Positions 26,306-36,375 of a DNA stretch of 51,693 nucleotides are shown here, one piece after another (the stretch's first letter is position 1; every line of letters begins with the position of its first letter). The translations under genes were made by a program, and so were the position numbers. The stretch spans positions 1 through 51,693 of the forward strand of contig JAQYRL010000006.1 of the NCBI GenBank assembly GCA_028725765.1, read 5' to 3'. The notes under the pieces were generated by a model, which saw only the letters and a list, made by a program, of their open reading frames with translations, was not told where the DNA came from and did not search any database. This DNA is from Clostridiales bacterium. GTDB taxonomy: Bacteria; Bacillota; Clostridia; Peptostreptococcales; Anaerovoracaceae.

Positions 26306-27560
26306 CGCACCAAAGGGTACAAAAGATGTGTTACCTAAGGAAAGTTATAAATGGCAATACGTAGAAAACGAATTTGCGAAGATTTGTGATCTATACGGAT
26401 TTGGAGAGATAAGAACTCCGGTTTTTGAACATACGGACCTTTTCGTGAGGGGAGTTGGAGATACAACCGATATTGTTAATAAGGAAATGTATACCTTTAA
26501 TGATATGGGAAATAGAAGCATTACCCTAAAACCTGAAGGAACTTCACCTGCAGTGAGAGCCTTTATTGAGCACAAGCAATATGCAGAAATACAACCTACA
26601 AAGTATTACTACAACACACCTTGCTTTAGGTATGAAAAGCCTCAATCGGGTAGGCTCAGGGCTTTCCATCAGTTTGGCATTGAAGTGTTCGGAACAGATG
26701 ATATGATGGCTGATGCAGAAGTTATAGCTTTAGCAAATGATTTTCTTCATAAGATGCAGATCAAGGATGTTGAACTTAGAATTAACAGTGTAGGATGTCC
26801 AAAATGCAGAAGCCTTCATAGGGAAGCATTAAAGGATTTCCTTGCTCCAAGATATGACAATTTATGCGAAACCTGCAAAACAAGATATGAGAAAAATCCT
26901 ATGAGAATACTTGATTGCAAGTCTCCAGTATGTAAGGAACTTGTAGCAGAGGCACCTCTAATGATTGATTATCTCTGCGATGATTGCAAGAATGCCTTCG
27001 AAGAACTTAAGCAAAATCTTGATGCTATGGAAATTGAGTTTACTGTAGATCCTAAGATTGTAAGAGGGCTTGATTATTACACCAAGACGGCCTTTGAATT
27101 TGTTACAACAAGCTTAGGTGCTCAGGGAACCATCTGTGGTGGCGGAAGATACGATCACCTGATAGAAGAAATCGGGGGGCCACCAATCCCTGGAGTCGGC
27201 TTTGGACTTGGGATAGAAAGATTGCTAATGCTAATGGAATATTGTAATACTGAAATCAAAGAACCGGATGCAATCGAAGCATTTATTGTCTACATAGGAG
27301 ATGAATCTAAGAAATACAGTCTTGGACTTTTGAATAAACTTAGAAAAGAAGGCATTAAAGCCGAGATGGACACCTTAGCAAGGAATGTTAAGGGACAGTT
27401 TAAGTATGCTGGAAGAATAGGTGCAAAATACACTCTTGTCATAGGCGATGATGAAATTGCAACAGGCGAATTATCCATTAAGGAAATGGCGACTTCTGAG
27501 CAGACAAAGATAAATGCTGACAGATTAATAGAATTTTTAAAATCTAAGAAAGAACAATAG
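26295..27560 (+). CDS. hisS: Histidyl-tRNA synthetase
   Basis: Charges tRNA-His. The 421-residue class II synthetase begins with the typical APKGTKDVLP. Motif 2 is CFRYEKPQSGRLRAFHQFGIE, the histidine-specific loops are VRGLDYYTKTAFEF and GGGRYDHL, motif 3 is PGVGFGLGIERLLML, and the anticodon-binding domain follows. ATG 26295 is preceded by AGGAGGG; the longer frame starts inside hemZ. No T-box leader is present, since the gene overlaps hemZ; expression must follow the upstream transcript. Confidence 0.97.
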   Translation: MLTNAPKGTKDVLPKESYKWQYVENEFAKICDLYGFGEIRTPVFEHTDLFVRGVGDTTDIVNKEMYTFNDMGNRSITLKPEGTSPAVRAFIEHKQYAEIQPTKYYYNTPCFRYEKPQSGRLRAFHQFGIEVFGTDDMMADAEVIALANDFLHKMQIKDVELRINSVGCPKCRSLHREALKDFLAPRYDNLCETCKTRYEKNPMRILDCKSPVCKELVAEAPLMIDYLCDDCKNAFEELKQNLDAMEIEFTVDPKIVRGLDYYTKTAFEFVTTSLGAQGTICGGGRYDHLIEEIGGPPIPGVGFGLGIERLLMLMEYCNTEIKEPDAIEAFIVYIGDESKKYSLGLLNKLRKEGIKAEMDTLARNVKGQFKYAGRIGAKYTLVIGDDEIATGELSIKEMATSEQTKINADRLIEFLKSKKEQ

Positions 27561-27599
27561 AAGCCCGCTAGCGGAGCTGAAAGGAGATATATACATAGA

Positions 27600-29363
27600 A
27601 TGAATAACCTGCTTAAGAGAACTCATATGTGCGGAGAATTGAGGACTGACAATATAGGACAGGAAGTTGTACTTAATGGATGGGTGTCAAAACAAAGGAA
27701 TTTGGGAGGCCTTATATTTGTCGACCTTAGAGATAAAACAGGAATTACACAGATTACCTTCCCAGACAATTCTCCAAAGGAACTACTTGAAATTGCCGAG
27801 TCAATAAGGAGTGAGTTTGTTATTGGTGTCAGGGGTGAAGTTGTTCTTAGATCATCAAAAAATCCTGATTTACCGACAGGAGATATTGAAGTTATTGCAA
27901 AAGAAATTTCTATATATTCGAAATCGGAAACTCCACCAATTTACGTAAAAGATGACGACCAAGTTTCCGATGCATTGAGACTTAAATACAGATACCTCGA
28001 CCTTAGGAAACACCATATGCAGAGAAATTTAACCTTGAGGCATAAAATTGTAAAGAAGACTCGTGACTATTTTGATGAGCATGGCTTTACGGAAGTTGAA
28101 ACACCTATGCTGATTAAGCCAACTCCTGAAGGTGCAAGGGATTATCTTGTGCCAAGCAGAATAAATCCTGGAAGTTTTTACGCTCTGCCTCAATCGCCAC
28201 AGATGTTCAAGCAGCTTCTCATGGTAGGTGGCACAGACAGATATATTCAAATTGCTAAATGCTTTAGAGATGAGGATTTGAGAGCTGACAGGCAGCCTGA
28301 ATTTACACAGATAGATATGGAAATGTCTTTTGTTGACAGAGAAGATATTATAGAACTTCAGGAAGGCTACATCAAATATATTATGAAGTCGGTGATGGGC
28401 GTTGAAGTTGAAACACCATTTCCTAGGATGACATACAAAGATGCAATGGAGAATTACGGGTCCGATAAGCCAGATACTCGTTTTGGATTTAAACTTATAA
28501 AGATAAATGACGTTGTTTCGGGAAGTGAGTTTAAGGTATTCAACGATGTTTTGAACTCAGACGGCTTGATTTCGGCAATCTGTATAGATGAAGGAGGATC
28601 AAAGTTTAGTAGGAAGGCAATTGATAAACTGACTGAGCAAGTTAAGGCATACGGACTCAAGGGCCTGGTTTGGATTAAGCCTGAGGAATCAAAAATCAAT
28701 TCTTCTATCAATAAGTTCTTTGATCAGGATGCACTTTCGAAAATAGTAGATGCTGTAGATGGCAAGAATGGAGATTTGATCCTAATTGCATCAGATACAG
28801 CAAAGCATGTTCAAGATGGTCTAGGTTTCCTACGAAGACATATTGCTTCCGAGATGGGGCTACTGGACAATAAACAGTATAACTTCCTCTGGGTTGTTGA
28901 TTTTCCTTTGTTTGAGAAGAGTGACGATGGTGACATTAAGGCTATGCATCATCCATTCACAAGCCCTAAGATTGAAGACCTTGATAGGATCGAAATCGAT
29001 CCAATGTCAGTGAATGCGAACGCTTATGATATCGTTTTAAACGGTGTGGAACTTGGCGGCGGTAGTATCAGAATCCATGATCAGGAAGTACAAAAGACTA
29101 TGTTTAGAGCACTTGGTCTTTCAGATGAAGACTGCGAGGAAAAATTTGGTTTCTTCTTAACAGCACTACGCTATGGAGTGCCTCCTCACGGTGGAATCGC
29201 ATATGGACTTGACCGCATGGTAATGCTCCTTGCAGGAGAAGAGAGTATCAGAGATGTTATTGCATTCCCTAAAAACCAGAACGCTCAGTGTATGGTAAGC
29301 GAGGCACCAGGAAAGGCAAGTGAAGAACAACTAGCGGAACTTGGACTAGAACTAAGAGAATGA
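27600..29363 (+). CDS. aspS: Aspartyl-tRNA synthetase
   Basis: Charges tRNA-Asp (and perhaps tRNA-Asn). The 587-residue bacterial-type class II enzyme has an N-terminal OB fold ([23 protein letters not shown]), motif 2 [20 protein letters not shown], the bacterial GAD insertion domain (about 290-410) and motif 3 [22 protein letters not shown] lies before the ATG. It is 39 bases after hisS, a common Firmicutes pair; the gap holds only a short palindrome (27565-27574) and the ribosome binding site, with no room for a T-box. No gatCAB genes are in the window, so I cannot say whether it is discriminating. Confidence 0.97.
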   Translation: MNNLLKRTHMCGELRTDNIGQEVVLNGWVSKQRNLGGLIFVDLRDKTGITQITFPDNSPKELLEIAESIRSEFVIGVRGEVVLRSSKNPDLPTGDIEVIAKEISIYSKSETPPIYVKDDDQVSDALRLKYRYLDLRKHHMQRNLTLRHKIVKKTRDYFDEHGFTEVETPMLIKPTPEGARDYLVPSRINPGSFYALPQSPQMFKQLLMVGGTDRYIQIAKCFRDEDLRADRQPEFTQIDMEMSFVDREDIIELQEGYIKYIMKSVMGVEVETPFPRMTYKDAMENYGSDKPDTRFGFKLIKINDVVSGSEFKVFNDVLNSDGLISAICIDEGGSKFSRKAIDKLTEQVKAYGLKGLVWIKPEESKINSSINKFFDQDALSKIVDAVDGKNGDLILIASDTAKHVQDGLGFLRRHIASEMGLLDNKQYNFLWVVDFPLFEKSDDGDIKAMHHPFTSPKIEDLDRIEIDPMSVNANAYDIVLNGVELGGGSIRIHDQEVQKTMFRALGLSDEDCEEKFGFFLTALRYGVPPHGGIAYGLDRMVMLLAGEESIRDVIAFPKNQNAQCMVSEAPGKASEEQLAELGLELRE

Positions 29364-29373
29364 TTTGATTGCA

Positions 29374-29976
29374 ATGAAAAAAATTGGAATTTTGGGCGGT
29401 ACATTTGACCCATTTCATAATGGGCACATGTCAATAGGAGAAGAAAGTATCAAGGAAGTCGGCTTAGATTTGCTGATATTGCTGCCGGCAAATGTCTCTC
29501 CGTTTAAGGTTAACCGAGAAATGGAACTTGAAGAACATAGAATAAATATGCTTGAAAAGTTTGTCTCGGTGCATCCTAACTTTAAACTTTCAAAGATTGA
29601 AATTGATACAGACACTGTGTCTTATACGTATGATACAATGCAGAGGCTTCGAAGTATTTATAAAAATGATAAATTGTATTTTATCTGCGGATCGGATTCA
29701 TTGATGACGGTTGACAGTTGGTATAAGGGTAAAGAACTCTTAAAGAGCACCGCCTTTATAGTTGCGAACAGGCCTGGATTTTCTTTGGATAGCCTTAAAT
29801 CAAAAATACAACATTATGAGGATATTTATGGCAGCGAAATATTCCTCCTTTCAAATCCGCCCTTAAACATATCATCTACAGAAATTAAGAAAAAACTAAA
29901 ATACGGTAGAAGTATCAGGGATATGGTCCCAAAGGAGATTGAAAAGTATATAGATGAATATTCACTCTATAGATAA
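29374..29976 (+). CDS. nadD: Nicotinate-nucleotide adenylyltransferase
   Basis: Makes deamido-NAD from nicotinate mononucleotide and ATP. The 200-residue Rossmann-fold nucleotidyltransferase has GGTFDPFHNGHM near the N-terminus (the HxGH motif), the GSDSLMTVDSWYKGKELL region and the C-terminal ISSTEIKKKL motif, the second ATP-binding signature. I chose ATG 29374, giving the usual MKKIGILGG start, over an in-frame TTG at 29365. It lies 10 bases after aspS and overlaps yqeK by 23 bases. nadD-yqeK-rsfS is a standard Firmicutes cluster. Confidence 0.95.
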   Translation: MKKIGILGGTFDPFHNGHMSIGEESIKEVGLDLLILLPANVSPFKVNREMELEEHRINMLEKFVSVHPNFKLSKIEIDTDTVSYTYDTMQRLRSIYKNDKLYFICGSDSLMTVDSWYKGKELLKSTAFIVANRPGFSLDSLKSKIQHYEDIYGSEIFLLSNPPLNISSTEIKKKLKYGRSIRDMVPKEIEKYIDEYSLYR

Positions 29977-30529
29977 GGATAAGATACTCAATATTGTTAA
30001 ACAAAATACTGGGAAGTCGAGATTTGAGCACACATTGAGAGTTGCCGATTTAGCGACAAAACTTGCGATTCATTATGATGTGGATGTTGACAAAACATGG
30101 ATTGCAGCTATTTTGCACGATTTAGAGAAGAACATATCATTGGAAGAAAACGACATGTTGGTGCGGATGTATGGCCTTGACGAGAAATACATCGGGAATC
30201 AAAATCTATCCCATAGTAAATTAGCAGCAGTTGTATCGAGAGATAAACTGGGTATAAATGATGAAGATATATTGAATGCAATTGCTTTTCACACAACTGG
30301 AAGAGCGAATATGAGTATGCTTGAAAAAATTATATTTGTTGCAGACACATGTGAAGAAGGCCGAACGTATAAGGAAGCTGCCATGCTTCGTGAGAAGGCT
30401 TTTGAGAACATAGATGCTGTTTGCATATTCATACTTGAATTTTTAAAGGAATCTATTGAAAATAAGGGCCTTGAGGTTGATGAAGATACAATTAGGGCGC
30501 TAAGATATTTGAAGGAAAAGAGGGTTTAA
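29954..30529 (+). CDS. yqeK: YqeK-family HD hydrolase (diadenosine tetraphosphatase)
   Basis: A 191-residue HD-domain protein. H25 (RFEHTLRVADLA) and the HD pair in AAILHDLEKN, with AIAFHTTGR and VADTCEEGR further on, match the YqeK family. B. subtilis and other YqeK proteins hydrolyse Ap4A symmetrically to ADP. The start lies inside nadD with a GGAG about 15 bases upstream, a longer spacing than usual, so coupling to nadD is likely. Its stop shares one base with the rsfS start in TAATG. Confidence 0.9.
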   Translation: MNIHSIDKDKILNIVKQNTGKSRFEHTLRVADLATKLAIHYDVDVDKTWIAAILHDLEKNISLEENDMLVRMYGLDEKYIGNQNLSHSKLAAVVSRDKLGINDEDILNAIAFHTTGRANMSMLEKIIFVADTCEEGRTYKEAAMLREKAFENIDAVCIFILEFLKESIENKGLEVDEDTIRALRYLKEKRV

Positions 30530-30879
30530 TGGATAGTTTAAAGATAGTAGAGGAAGCTGTAAGGGCGCTTGCAGATAAGAAAGCAACCAATATCATGGTT
30601 ATTGATGTGAGTGAAAAATCGTCATTTGCGGACTATCTTGTTTTGGCAACAGGTGGATCAATAAGGCAGCTTAATGCATTGGTCGATGAGGTTGAAGATA
30701 GACTCGCAAAATTTGATTTAATGCCAAGATCCGTTGAAGGTAAGCAGAACTCAGACTGGCTTTTGATGGATTATATCGATGTTGTAGTTAACGTACTCAC
30801 AGAGGATTCTAGAGAAAAATACAATATTGAGAAAGTATGGGGCGACTGCGACACAATAGATGTGTCTGAATGGATTTAG
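30529..30879 (+). CDS. rsfS: Ribosome silencing factor RsfS
   Basis: Binds uL14 on the large ribosomal subunit and blocks subunit joining when nutrients are low. The 116-residue protein shows the family motifs DVSEKSSFADYLVLATG, SIRQLNALVDEVED and EGKQNSDWLLMDYIDVVVNV, and ends in the typical EKVWGDCD. Length is normal. The last codons run into the first unit of a three-copy repeat (30868-30935). Confidence 0.95.
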   Translation: MDSLKIVEEAVRALADKKATNIMVIDVSEKSSFADYLVLATGGSIRQLNALVDEVEDRLAKFDLMPRSVEGKQNSDWLLMDYIDVVVNVLTEDSREKYNIEKVWGDCDTIDVSEWI

Positions 30880-30935
30880 ACAAAATATTTGAATGCCTTA
30901 GACAGAATATCGGAATGGATTTGTACAAAATATAA
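30868..30935 (+). repeat. Three imperfect tandem copies of a 22-23 bp unit
   Basis: Units begin with GAATG at 30868, 30891 and 30913 and share the pattern GAATGgatTTagACAaAATAT. The first unit includes the end of rsfS (last residues, stop codon), and the third runs up to the leuS ribosome binding site. They fill almost the whole rsfS-leuS gap, so they look like a local duplication. Confidence 0.7.
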
Positions 30936-30953
30936 GAGAGGTAATAGTAATTT

Positions 30954-33446
30954 ATGACTGTTCATGGAGATGTGAAATACGATTTTAAAAAAATAGAAAA
31001 TAAATGGCAGAAAACTTGGAAGGATGAAAAGACATTTAAGACTGTAGATGATTTTTCTAAGGAAAAATACTATGTGTTAGAGATGTTCCCATACCCTTCA
31101 GGAAAACTTCATATGGGTCATGTTAGGAATTATTCAATAGGTGATGCCATTGCGAGAATCAAGAAAATGCAAGGTTTTAACGTTCTTCATCCTATGGGAT
31201 TTGACTCTTTTGGGCTACCAGCAGAAAACGCGGCAATTAAGAACAATGTTGAGCCCTCTGAATGGACAGAAAATAATACTAAAGAGATGGAAGAACAGCT
31301 CGATAAACTTGGTTTTTCATATGACTGGGATAGGGAAGTTAGTACCTGCAGGCCTGACTACTATAGATGGATGCAGTGGATTTTTATACAGTTTTACAAA
31401 AAAGGCTTGGCTTATAAGAAGGAGAATCCAGTTAACTGGTGTCCAAGCTGTAAGACAGTTCTTGCAAATGAGCAGGTGGTTAACGGAGAATGTGAACGCT
31501 GCAAGTCGACAGTAGGCAAGAAAAATCTTTCTCAGTGGTATTTAAAAATTACTGATTATGCTGATGAGTTACTTCAGGATCTTAATAAATTGGAAGATTG
31601 GCCTGATAAGGTTAAGACGATGCAGAAGAACTGGATCGGCAAATCCATTGGTGCTGAAATCTCTTTTGATATAGTAGATTTTGATAAGAAATTAAATGTA
31701 TTTACTACAAGGGCAGACACTGTGTTTGGAGTAACATACATGGTTATTTCGCCTGAGCATCCATTTGTAAAGGAATTAATTAAGGGAAGACCAGAAGAAA
31801 AGGCAGCTCTTGACTACATTGAAGAGGTTTCACATAAGAATGACATAGAACGTTCATCGACAGTTGGAGAGAAAACAGGTGTATTTATCGGAAGATATGC
31901 TGTAAATCCAATCACAGCTAAAGAAATTCCAATCTTTATTTCAGACTATGTTCTAATGGGATATGGAACTGGAGCTATAATGGCTGTTCCAGCTCACGAT
32001 CAGAGAGACTTTGATTTTGCGAAAAAATTTAATTTGGATATTGTGCCTGTGGTTGAGCCTAACGATTCTGATATTGATGTTAACAATCTTTCTGAGTCGT
32101 TTGAGGCTGAAGGCAAGATGATAAACTCAGGAGAGTTTAACGGCCTTAATAACAGAGAAGCAATTGTAAAGATTATAGACTATATAACTGAAAAGGGTAT
32201 AGGCAAGAAGACTATAAATTACAGGCTTAGGGACTGGCTTATCTCGAGACAGAGATATTGGGGAACTCCAATCCCAATGATTAATTGTCCGAAATGCGGA
32301 TGGGTTCCTGAAAAAGAAGAGAACCTGCCTATTTTGTTGCCAAAGGATGTTGAGTTTACAGGAAAGGGTGAATCTCCTTTAGCTACTTCAAAGGATTTTG
32401 TAAACTGCAAATGCCCAGTTTGTGGCGGAGAAGCTAAGAGGGAACTCGATACGATGGATACCTTCCTTGATTCATCTTGGTATTTCTTGAGGTATTGCGA
32501 TCCTCACAATGAGAATATGCCTTTTTCGAAGGAAAAGACCGACTACTGGATGTCTGTAGATCAGTATATCGGCGGAGTTGAACATGCGATTTTGCATCTA
32601 TTGTACTCTAGATTTTTCCAAAAGGTGTTCAGGGATCTTGGTCTTGTATCAAACGATGAGCCATTCAAGAGATTGCTAACACAGGGCATGGTGAACAAAG
32701 ATGGCAAGAAGATGAGTAAGTCAATTGGTAATGTGGTATCGCCAGATGAAATTATAAATAAGTATGGCGCTGACACTGCTAGACTTTTTATTCTGTTTGC
32801 TGCACCGCCTGAAAAGGAACTTGACTGGTCTGACGAAGGTGTTGAGGGAAGTTATAGGTTCTTGAACCGTGTGTATAGACTTGCTATGGAAACTGTTGAA
32901 AGAACTAATGCCGAACAAAATAGTTCCAAGGCACAGGACGACAATAAAACTTCTGACGATAAGGAATTGCTTCTGATGATGAATGCTGCAATAAAGAAGG
33001 TTACAGAGGATGCCGGCGGCAGATTCAATTTCAACACTGCAATCAGCTCTATCATGGAACTTGTAAATGAATGCTATAGATATAAAGAACTTGATAATGC
33101 TCGCATTGATATTCTCGTTGAAGCTGTGAAGAATGTGATTATTTTGTTATATCCATTTGCACCCCATATTGCAGAAGAGATGTGGGAAGGTTTTGATTCA
33201 GGAAGATTAGAGGATCAGTCATGGCCTAGCTACGATGAGTCGGCACTTGAACGTGACGAGGTTGAAATTGTAGTTCAAATCAATGGAAAGATTAAAGAAA
33301 AGTTGATGGTTGACTCCAAACTCGATAAGAAGGGGCTTGAGGATTTTGTAATGTCAAATGAAAATGTTATTAATCATATTGATGGTAAAAATGTTATCAA
33401 GGTCATTCCGATACCGGGAAGGCTTGTTAACATTGTTGTAAAATAA
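30954..33446 (+). CDS. leuS: Leucyl-tRNA synthetase
   Basis: Charges tRNA-Leu, including the two isoacceptors at 19.0-19.2 kb. The 830-residue class I enzyme has [11 protein letters not shown] (HIGH motif at 53-56), a zinc-like Cys motif ([21 protein letters not shown]), the CP1 editing domain (about 220-410, with the threonine-rich [10 protein letters not shown]), a further Cys pair site, KMSKS at 586-590, and the anticodon-binding and C-terminal domains. There is no room for a T-box leader: only 74 bases separate it from rsfS and most of that is repeat. GAGAGG lies about 12 bases before the ATG. Confidence 0.97.
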   Translation: MTVHGDVKYDFKKIENKWQKTWKDEKTFKTVDDFSKEKYYVLEMFPYPSGKLHMGHVRNYSIGDAIARIKKMQGFNVLHPMGFDSFGLPAENAAIKNNVEPSEWTENNTKEMEEQLDKLGFSYDWDREVSTCRPDYYRWMQWIFIQFYKKGLAYKKENPVNWCPSCKTVLANEQVVNGECERCKSTVGKKNLSQWYLKITDYADELLQDLNKLEDWPDKVKTMQKNWIGKSIGAEISFDIVDFDKKLNVFTTRADTVFGVTYMVISPEHPFVKELIKGRPEEKAALDYIEEVSHKNDIERSSTVGEKTGVFIGRYAVNPITAKEIPIFISDYVLMGYGTGAIMAVPAHDQRDFDFAKKFNLDIVPVVEPNDSDIDVNNLSESFEAEGKMINSGEFNGLNNREAIVKIIDYITEKGIGKKTINYRLRDWLISRQRYWGTPIPMINCPKCGWVPEKEENLPILLPKDVEFTGKGESPLATSKDFVNCKCPVCGGEAKRELDTMDTFLDSSWYFLRYCDPHNENMPFSKEKTDYWMSVDQYIGGVEHAILHLLYSRFFQKVFRDLGLVSNDEPFKRLLTQGMVNKDGKKMSKSIGNVVSPDEIINKYGADTARLFILFAAPPEKELDWSDEGVEGSYRFLNRVYRLAMETVERTNAEQNSSKAQDDNKTSDDKELLLMMNAAIKKVTEDAGGRFNFNTAISSIMELVNECYRYKELDNARIDILVEAVKNVIILLYPFAPHIAEEMWEGFDSGRLEDQSWPSYDESALERDEVEIVVQINGKIKEKLMVDSKLDKKGLEDFVMSNENVINHIDGKNVIKVIPIPGRLVNIVVK

Positions 33447-33526
33447 TAAATATAATTAAAGAATCTGAATGAATTTGAAAAAATGAATTTCAGAGGACTT
33501 AATAAAGGAGGAGGGATAATTTAAAG

Positions 33527-35209
33527 TTGAATAGAAGAAGAAATCAAGAAACGAAAAATTTGAAAATTACCCCCTTGGGAGGATTAAATGAAATTGGTAA
33601 GAATATGACCGTTATTGAATATGGGGATGAAATGATTCTCATAGACTGCGGACTTTCTTTCCCAGAAAATGAAATGCTGGGTATAGACATCGTGATACCC
33701 GATTTTCAGTATATTCTAGATAATCAGGAGAAACTCAGGGGGCTAGTTATTACTCATGGTCATGAAGACCATATCGGTGCAGTTCCGTATCTATTAAAAA
33801 TGGTCGATGTTCCTCTATATGGAACAAAACTCACTCTTGGACTTGTTGGTAACAAGCTTAAGGAGCATAGGCTTACTGCTAAAAATCATATTATTACTGC
33901 AGGCAAGGAATTTAGAATAGGTTCATTTAAAATAGAGCCTATAAGGGCAACGCACTCAATTGCAGATGCTGTTTCCCTATTTATTAAGACTCCTTGTGCA
34001 AAAGTTTTCCATACAGGTGATTTTAAAATTGACTATACGCCTGTTGACGGTGAACCTATGGACTTTGTAAGACTGGCAGAAATCGGTGAGGAAGGTGTTG
34101 ACTTGCTTCTAGCTGATAGCACTAATGCAATCAAGGCTGGTTTTACAAGATCTGAAAAGGTTGTCGGAGAAACCCTTGAGGGTATTTTCAGACAGGTAAA
34201 GGGTAGGATAATAATTGCAACTTTTTCATCAAATGTGCACAGGGTTCAGAAAATAATGGACCTTGCGGTTAGGCATCACAGAAAGATTGCCGTATCAGGT
34301 AGAAGTATGGACAATGTTGTTAAACTTGCCAGTGACCTTGGATACCTGAATGTTCCACAAGGCTATTTTGTTGACCTCAAGAACACAAAGAATTACAAGG
34401 ATAATGAACTTATTGTAATAACGACGGGTAGTCAGGGAGAACCAATGGCGGCCCTTTCAAGGATGGCCAACGACGAACATCGAAATGTAAAGATTAAGAA
34501 AAATGATACCGTGATATTCTCTTCAACTCCGGTTCCAGGGAATGAGAAGACTGTTTCAAATGTTGTAAATAAACTCTATGAAAAGGGCGCTAATGTAATA
34601 TACCATGATATTGCAGATATACATGTATCTGGTCATGCCTGCCAGGAAGAATTAAAAATCATTCACTCACTTATAAAACCTAGGCATTTTATGCCAGTTC
34701 ACGGAGAGACAAGGCATCTTATTAAGCATGCTGAACTTGCAGAGAATTTAGGAATGAATAGGAAGGATATTCATATATTGGACAACGGCGACCAACTATG
34801 TATTGACAAGAAAAAAGTTATTGTAAATAATAAAGTTGCATCAGCTGAGGATATACTGGTTGACGGACTTGGTGTTGGAGATGTTGGTAATGTTGTGCTA
34901 AAGGAAAGAAAACAGCTTTCTGAGGCAGGTTTGATTTCAATCAGTGTGTGTATAGATGGGAATTCTGGAGAGATTATAAATGGCCCTGAGTTAACAACAA
35001 ATGGATTTATCTATGTGAAGGAAAATGCTGTCTTTATTGAGGAAATGAAGGCCAAGGCTTCCAAGATTATAAGAGATTCAGTTTCTTCGGGTATCACAGA
35101 CGTCAATGTGCTGAAAACCAAACTAAAGGAAAATATGAAAAACTATCTATTCCAGAAAACTAAGAGACAGCCTATGATTATTCCAATCATAATGAAGGTA
35201 TGGGGATAA
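33527..35209 (+). CDS. rnjA: Ribonuclease J
   Basis: A 5'-3' exo- and endoribonuclease for mRNA decay and rRNA processing in Gram-positives. The 560-residue protein has the metallo-beta-lactamase motif THGHEDHIGA (H77, H79, D81, H82), FHTGDFKIDYTP, the beta-CASP domain with ATFSSNVHRVQKI and SGRSMDN, and the closing HVSGHACQEE and PVHGE histidines. The Arg-rich N-terminus (MNRRRNQ) is typical. Start TTG 33527 follows a very strong AAAGGAGGAGGG, with 11-12 bases of spacing. Only one RNase J is seen here. Confidence 0.95.
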   Translation: MNRRRNQETKNLKITPLGGLNEIGKNMTVIEYGDEMILIDCGLSFPENEMLGIDIVIPDFQYILDNQEKLRGLVITHGHEDHIGAVPYLLKMVDVPLYGTKLTLGLVGNKLKEHRLTAKNHIITAGKEFRIGSFKIEPIRATHSIADAVSLFIKTPCAKVFHTGDFKIDYTPVDGEPMDFVRLAEIGEEGVDLLLADSTNAIKAGFTRSEKVVGETLEGIFRQVKGRIIIATFSSNVHRVQKIMDLAVRHHRKIAVSGRSMDNVVKLASDLGYLNVPQGYFVDLKNTKNYKDNELIVITTGSQGEPMAALSRMANDEHRNVKIKKNDTVIFSSTPVPGNEKTVSNVVNKLYEKGANVIYHDIADIHVSGHACQEELKIIHSLIKPRHFMPVHGETRHLIKHAELAENLGMNRKDIHILDNGDQLCIDKKKVIVNNKVASAEDILVDGLGVGDVGNVVLKERKQLSEAGLISISVCIDGNSGEIINGPELTTNGFIYVKENAVFIEEMKAKASKIIRDSVSSGITDVNVLKTKLKENMKNYLFQKTKRQPMIIPIIMKVWG

Positions 35210-35242
35210 GACCTTATTTAAAATATTTTTTCGCAATTAAGT

Positions 35243-35271
35243 TTGAAAAAGTTTAGTTTGATAGTTAATAA
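35243..35271 (+). promoter_or_regulatory. Possible promoter of ylbF
   Basis: TTGAAA (35243-35248), a 17-base spacer and TAATAA (35266-35271), 29 bases before the YlbF ATG. The region is A/T-rich, so a chance match is possible. Confidence 0.45.
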
Positions 35272-35299
35272 ATATATATAGTAAATTTGAGGAGGATGT

Positions 35300-35635
35300 A
35301 TGAACGTATATGATCAGGCGCATGGGCTTGCTCAGGCGATTAAAGAATCAGAAGAATTTAAACAATATCAGGCACAGAAGGAAATTCTGGATAAGAATGA
35401 AGAACTTGCAAAAATCGTAGCTGACTTTCAACAGAAACAGCTTGAACTTCAGGCAAAAACTCTAACTGGTGAGGAACTAGGTGAGGACTTTCAAACTAAG
35501 GTTCAGGAACTTTATGGTATAATAATGCAGGATCCTCTTGCAGCACAATATATGCAGGCTGAAATGAGATTTTCTATCATGATGAATGATGTTTACAAAA
35601 TTCTCGGAGAAGTGATGGGAATCGGCGAGCAATAG
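35300..35635 (+). CDS. ylbF: YlbF/YmcA-family regulator
   Basis: A 111-residue helical protein of the Com_YlbF family. In B. subtilis, YlbF, YmcA and YaaT form the Y-complex that affects RNase Y mRNA cleavage, sporulation and competence. The family pattern is visible: an N-terminal helix with ALA-like AHGLAQAIKESEEFKQY, then a Gln/Glu/Lys-rich coiled stretch, and YMQAEMRFSIMMNDVYKILGEVMG at the end. GAGGAGG precedes the ATG. A place right after RNase J suits an RNA-decay role, though that is inference. Confidence 0.85.
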   Translation: MNVYDQAHGLAQAIKESEEFKQYQAQKEILDKNEELAKIVADFQQKQLELQAKTLTGEELGEDFQTKVQELYGIIMQDPLAAQYMQAEMRFSIMMNDVYKILGEVMGIGEQ

Positions 35636-35645
35636 AGCTCAATAT

Positions 35646-35674
35646 TTGCACAAAATACTGTTTTTTGCTATAAT
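35646..35674 (+). promoter_or_regulatory. Promoter of efp
   Basis: TTGCAC (35646-35651), a 17-base spacer and a perfect TATAAT (35669-35674), 54 bases before the efp ATG. This is the best promoter match in the window. Confidence 0.8.
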
Positions 35675-35728
35675 ATATCGATGAGTCAGCGTGACTATTC
35701 GCAATTTTAAAAAGGAGATAATTACAGA

Positions 35729-36289
35729 ATGATATCAGCAGGTGATTTTAGAAAAGGCATAACTTTCGAAATGAATGGAGATCCTTATGTTGTATTGGAT
35801 TTTCAACACGTTAAACCCGGCAAAGGTGCTGCCTTTGTGAGAACAAAGTATAAGAATATCTTAACTGGAGCGACTAGAGAAGAAGCTTTTAACCCGAGCG
35901 ACAAATTCCCTAAGGCTCATATCGAAACTAAGGTTATGCAATACCTGTATAGCGATGGAGATCTTTTTTACTTCATGGATACAGAGACATATGACCAAAT
36001 TCCAATCAGTAAGGAACAGATGGAAGATGCTATCTTGTATCTTAGAGAAAATGACGAAGCCACGCTTAAGTTCTACAAGGGTGTTGCGTTTCTAGTTGAA
36101 CCACCTAATTCAGTAGTTCTAAAGGTAGTAGAGACTGAACCTGGTGTTAAGGGTGATACTGCAACAAATGTTACAAAGCCGGCGACAATGGAAACAGGTG
36201 CAGTTGTACAGGTACCTATATTCATCGATGAGGGTGAAAATATACAGATAGATACTCGAACAGGTGAATACCTAGGCAGAGCAAAATAA
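35729..36289 (+). CDS. efp: Elongation factor P
   Basis: Relieves ribosomes stalled at consecutive prolines. The 186-residue protein has the three beta-barrel domains: an N-terminal KOW-like domain with the modifiable loop [17 protein letters not shown] (a lysine at the tip), a central OB domain with [13 protein letters not shown], and a C-terminal OB domain ending [18 protein letters not shown]. Its own strong promoter and terminator make it a single-gene unit. The start has AAAGGAG. Which modification the lysine carries cannot be told from this window. Confidence 0.97.
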   Translation: MISAGDFRKGITFEMNGDPYVVLDFQHVKPGKGAAFVRTKYKNILTGATREEAFNPSDKFPKAHIETKVMQYLYSDGDLFYFMDTETYDQIPISKEQMEDAILYLRENDEATLKFYKGVAFLVEPPNSVVLKVVETEPGVKGDTATNVTKPATMETGAVVQVPIFIDEGENIQIDTRTGEYLGRAK

Positions 36290-36297
36290 GATTTACT

Positions 36298-36325
36298 AGG
36301 GACGTAGAAACGTCCCTTGTTTTTA
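36298..36325 (+). terminator. Rho-independent terminator after efp
   Basis: AGGGACGT (36298-36305) pairs perfectly with ACGTCCCT (36310-36317) around a four-base loop, followed by TGTTTTTA. Confidence 0.88.
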
Positions 36326-36375
36326 CTTTGAAATTTTTATTCTATATATATTAATTTATTTACCAAGAGGGAAAT

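Noticed and set aside
27565-27574. Perfect 10-bp palindrome CCGCTAGCGG between hisS and aspS
   Set aside because: No loop and no T-run, so not a terminator; it occurs once and nothing suggests an operator.
30868-30935. The three-unit repeat as a mini-CRISPR
   Set aside because: Units are directly adjacent with no spacers, and no cas gene is nearby.
33466-33495. Hairpin with TCTGAA/TTCAGA arms before rnjA as a terminator
   Set aside because: Only six pairs with a long loop and no T-run; a strong ribosome binding site follows directly.
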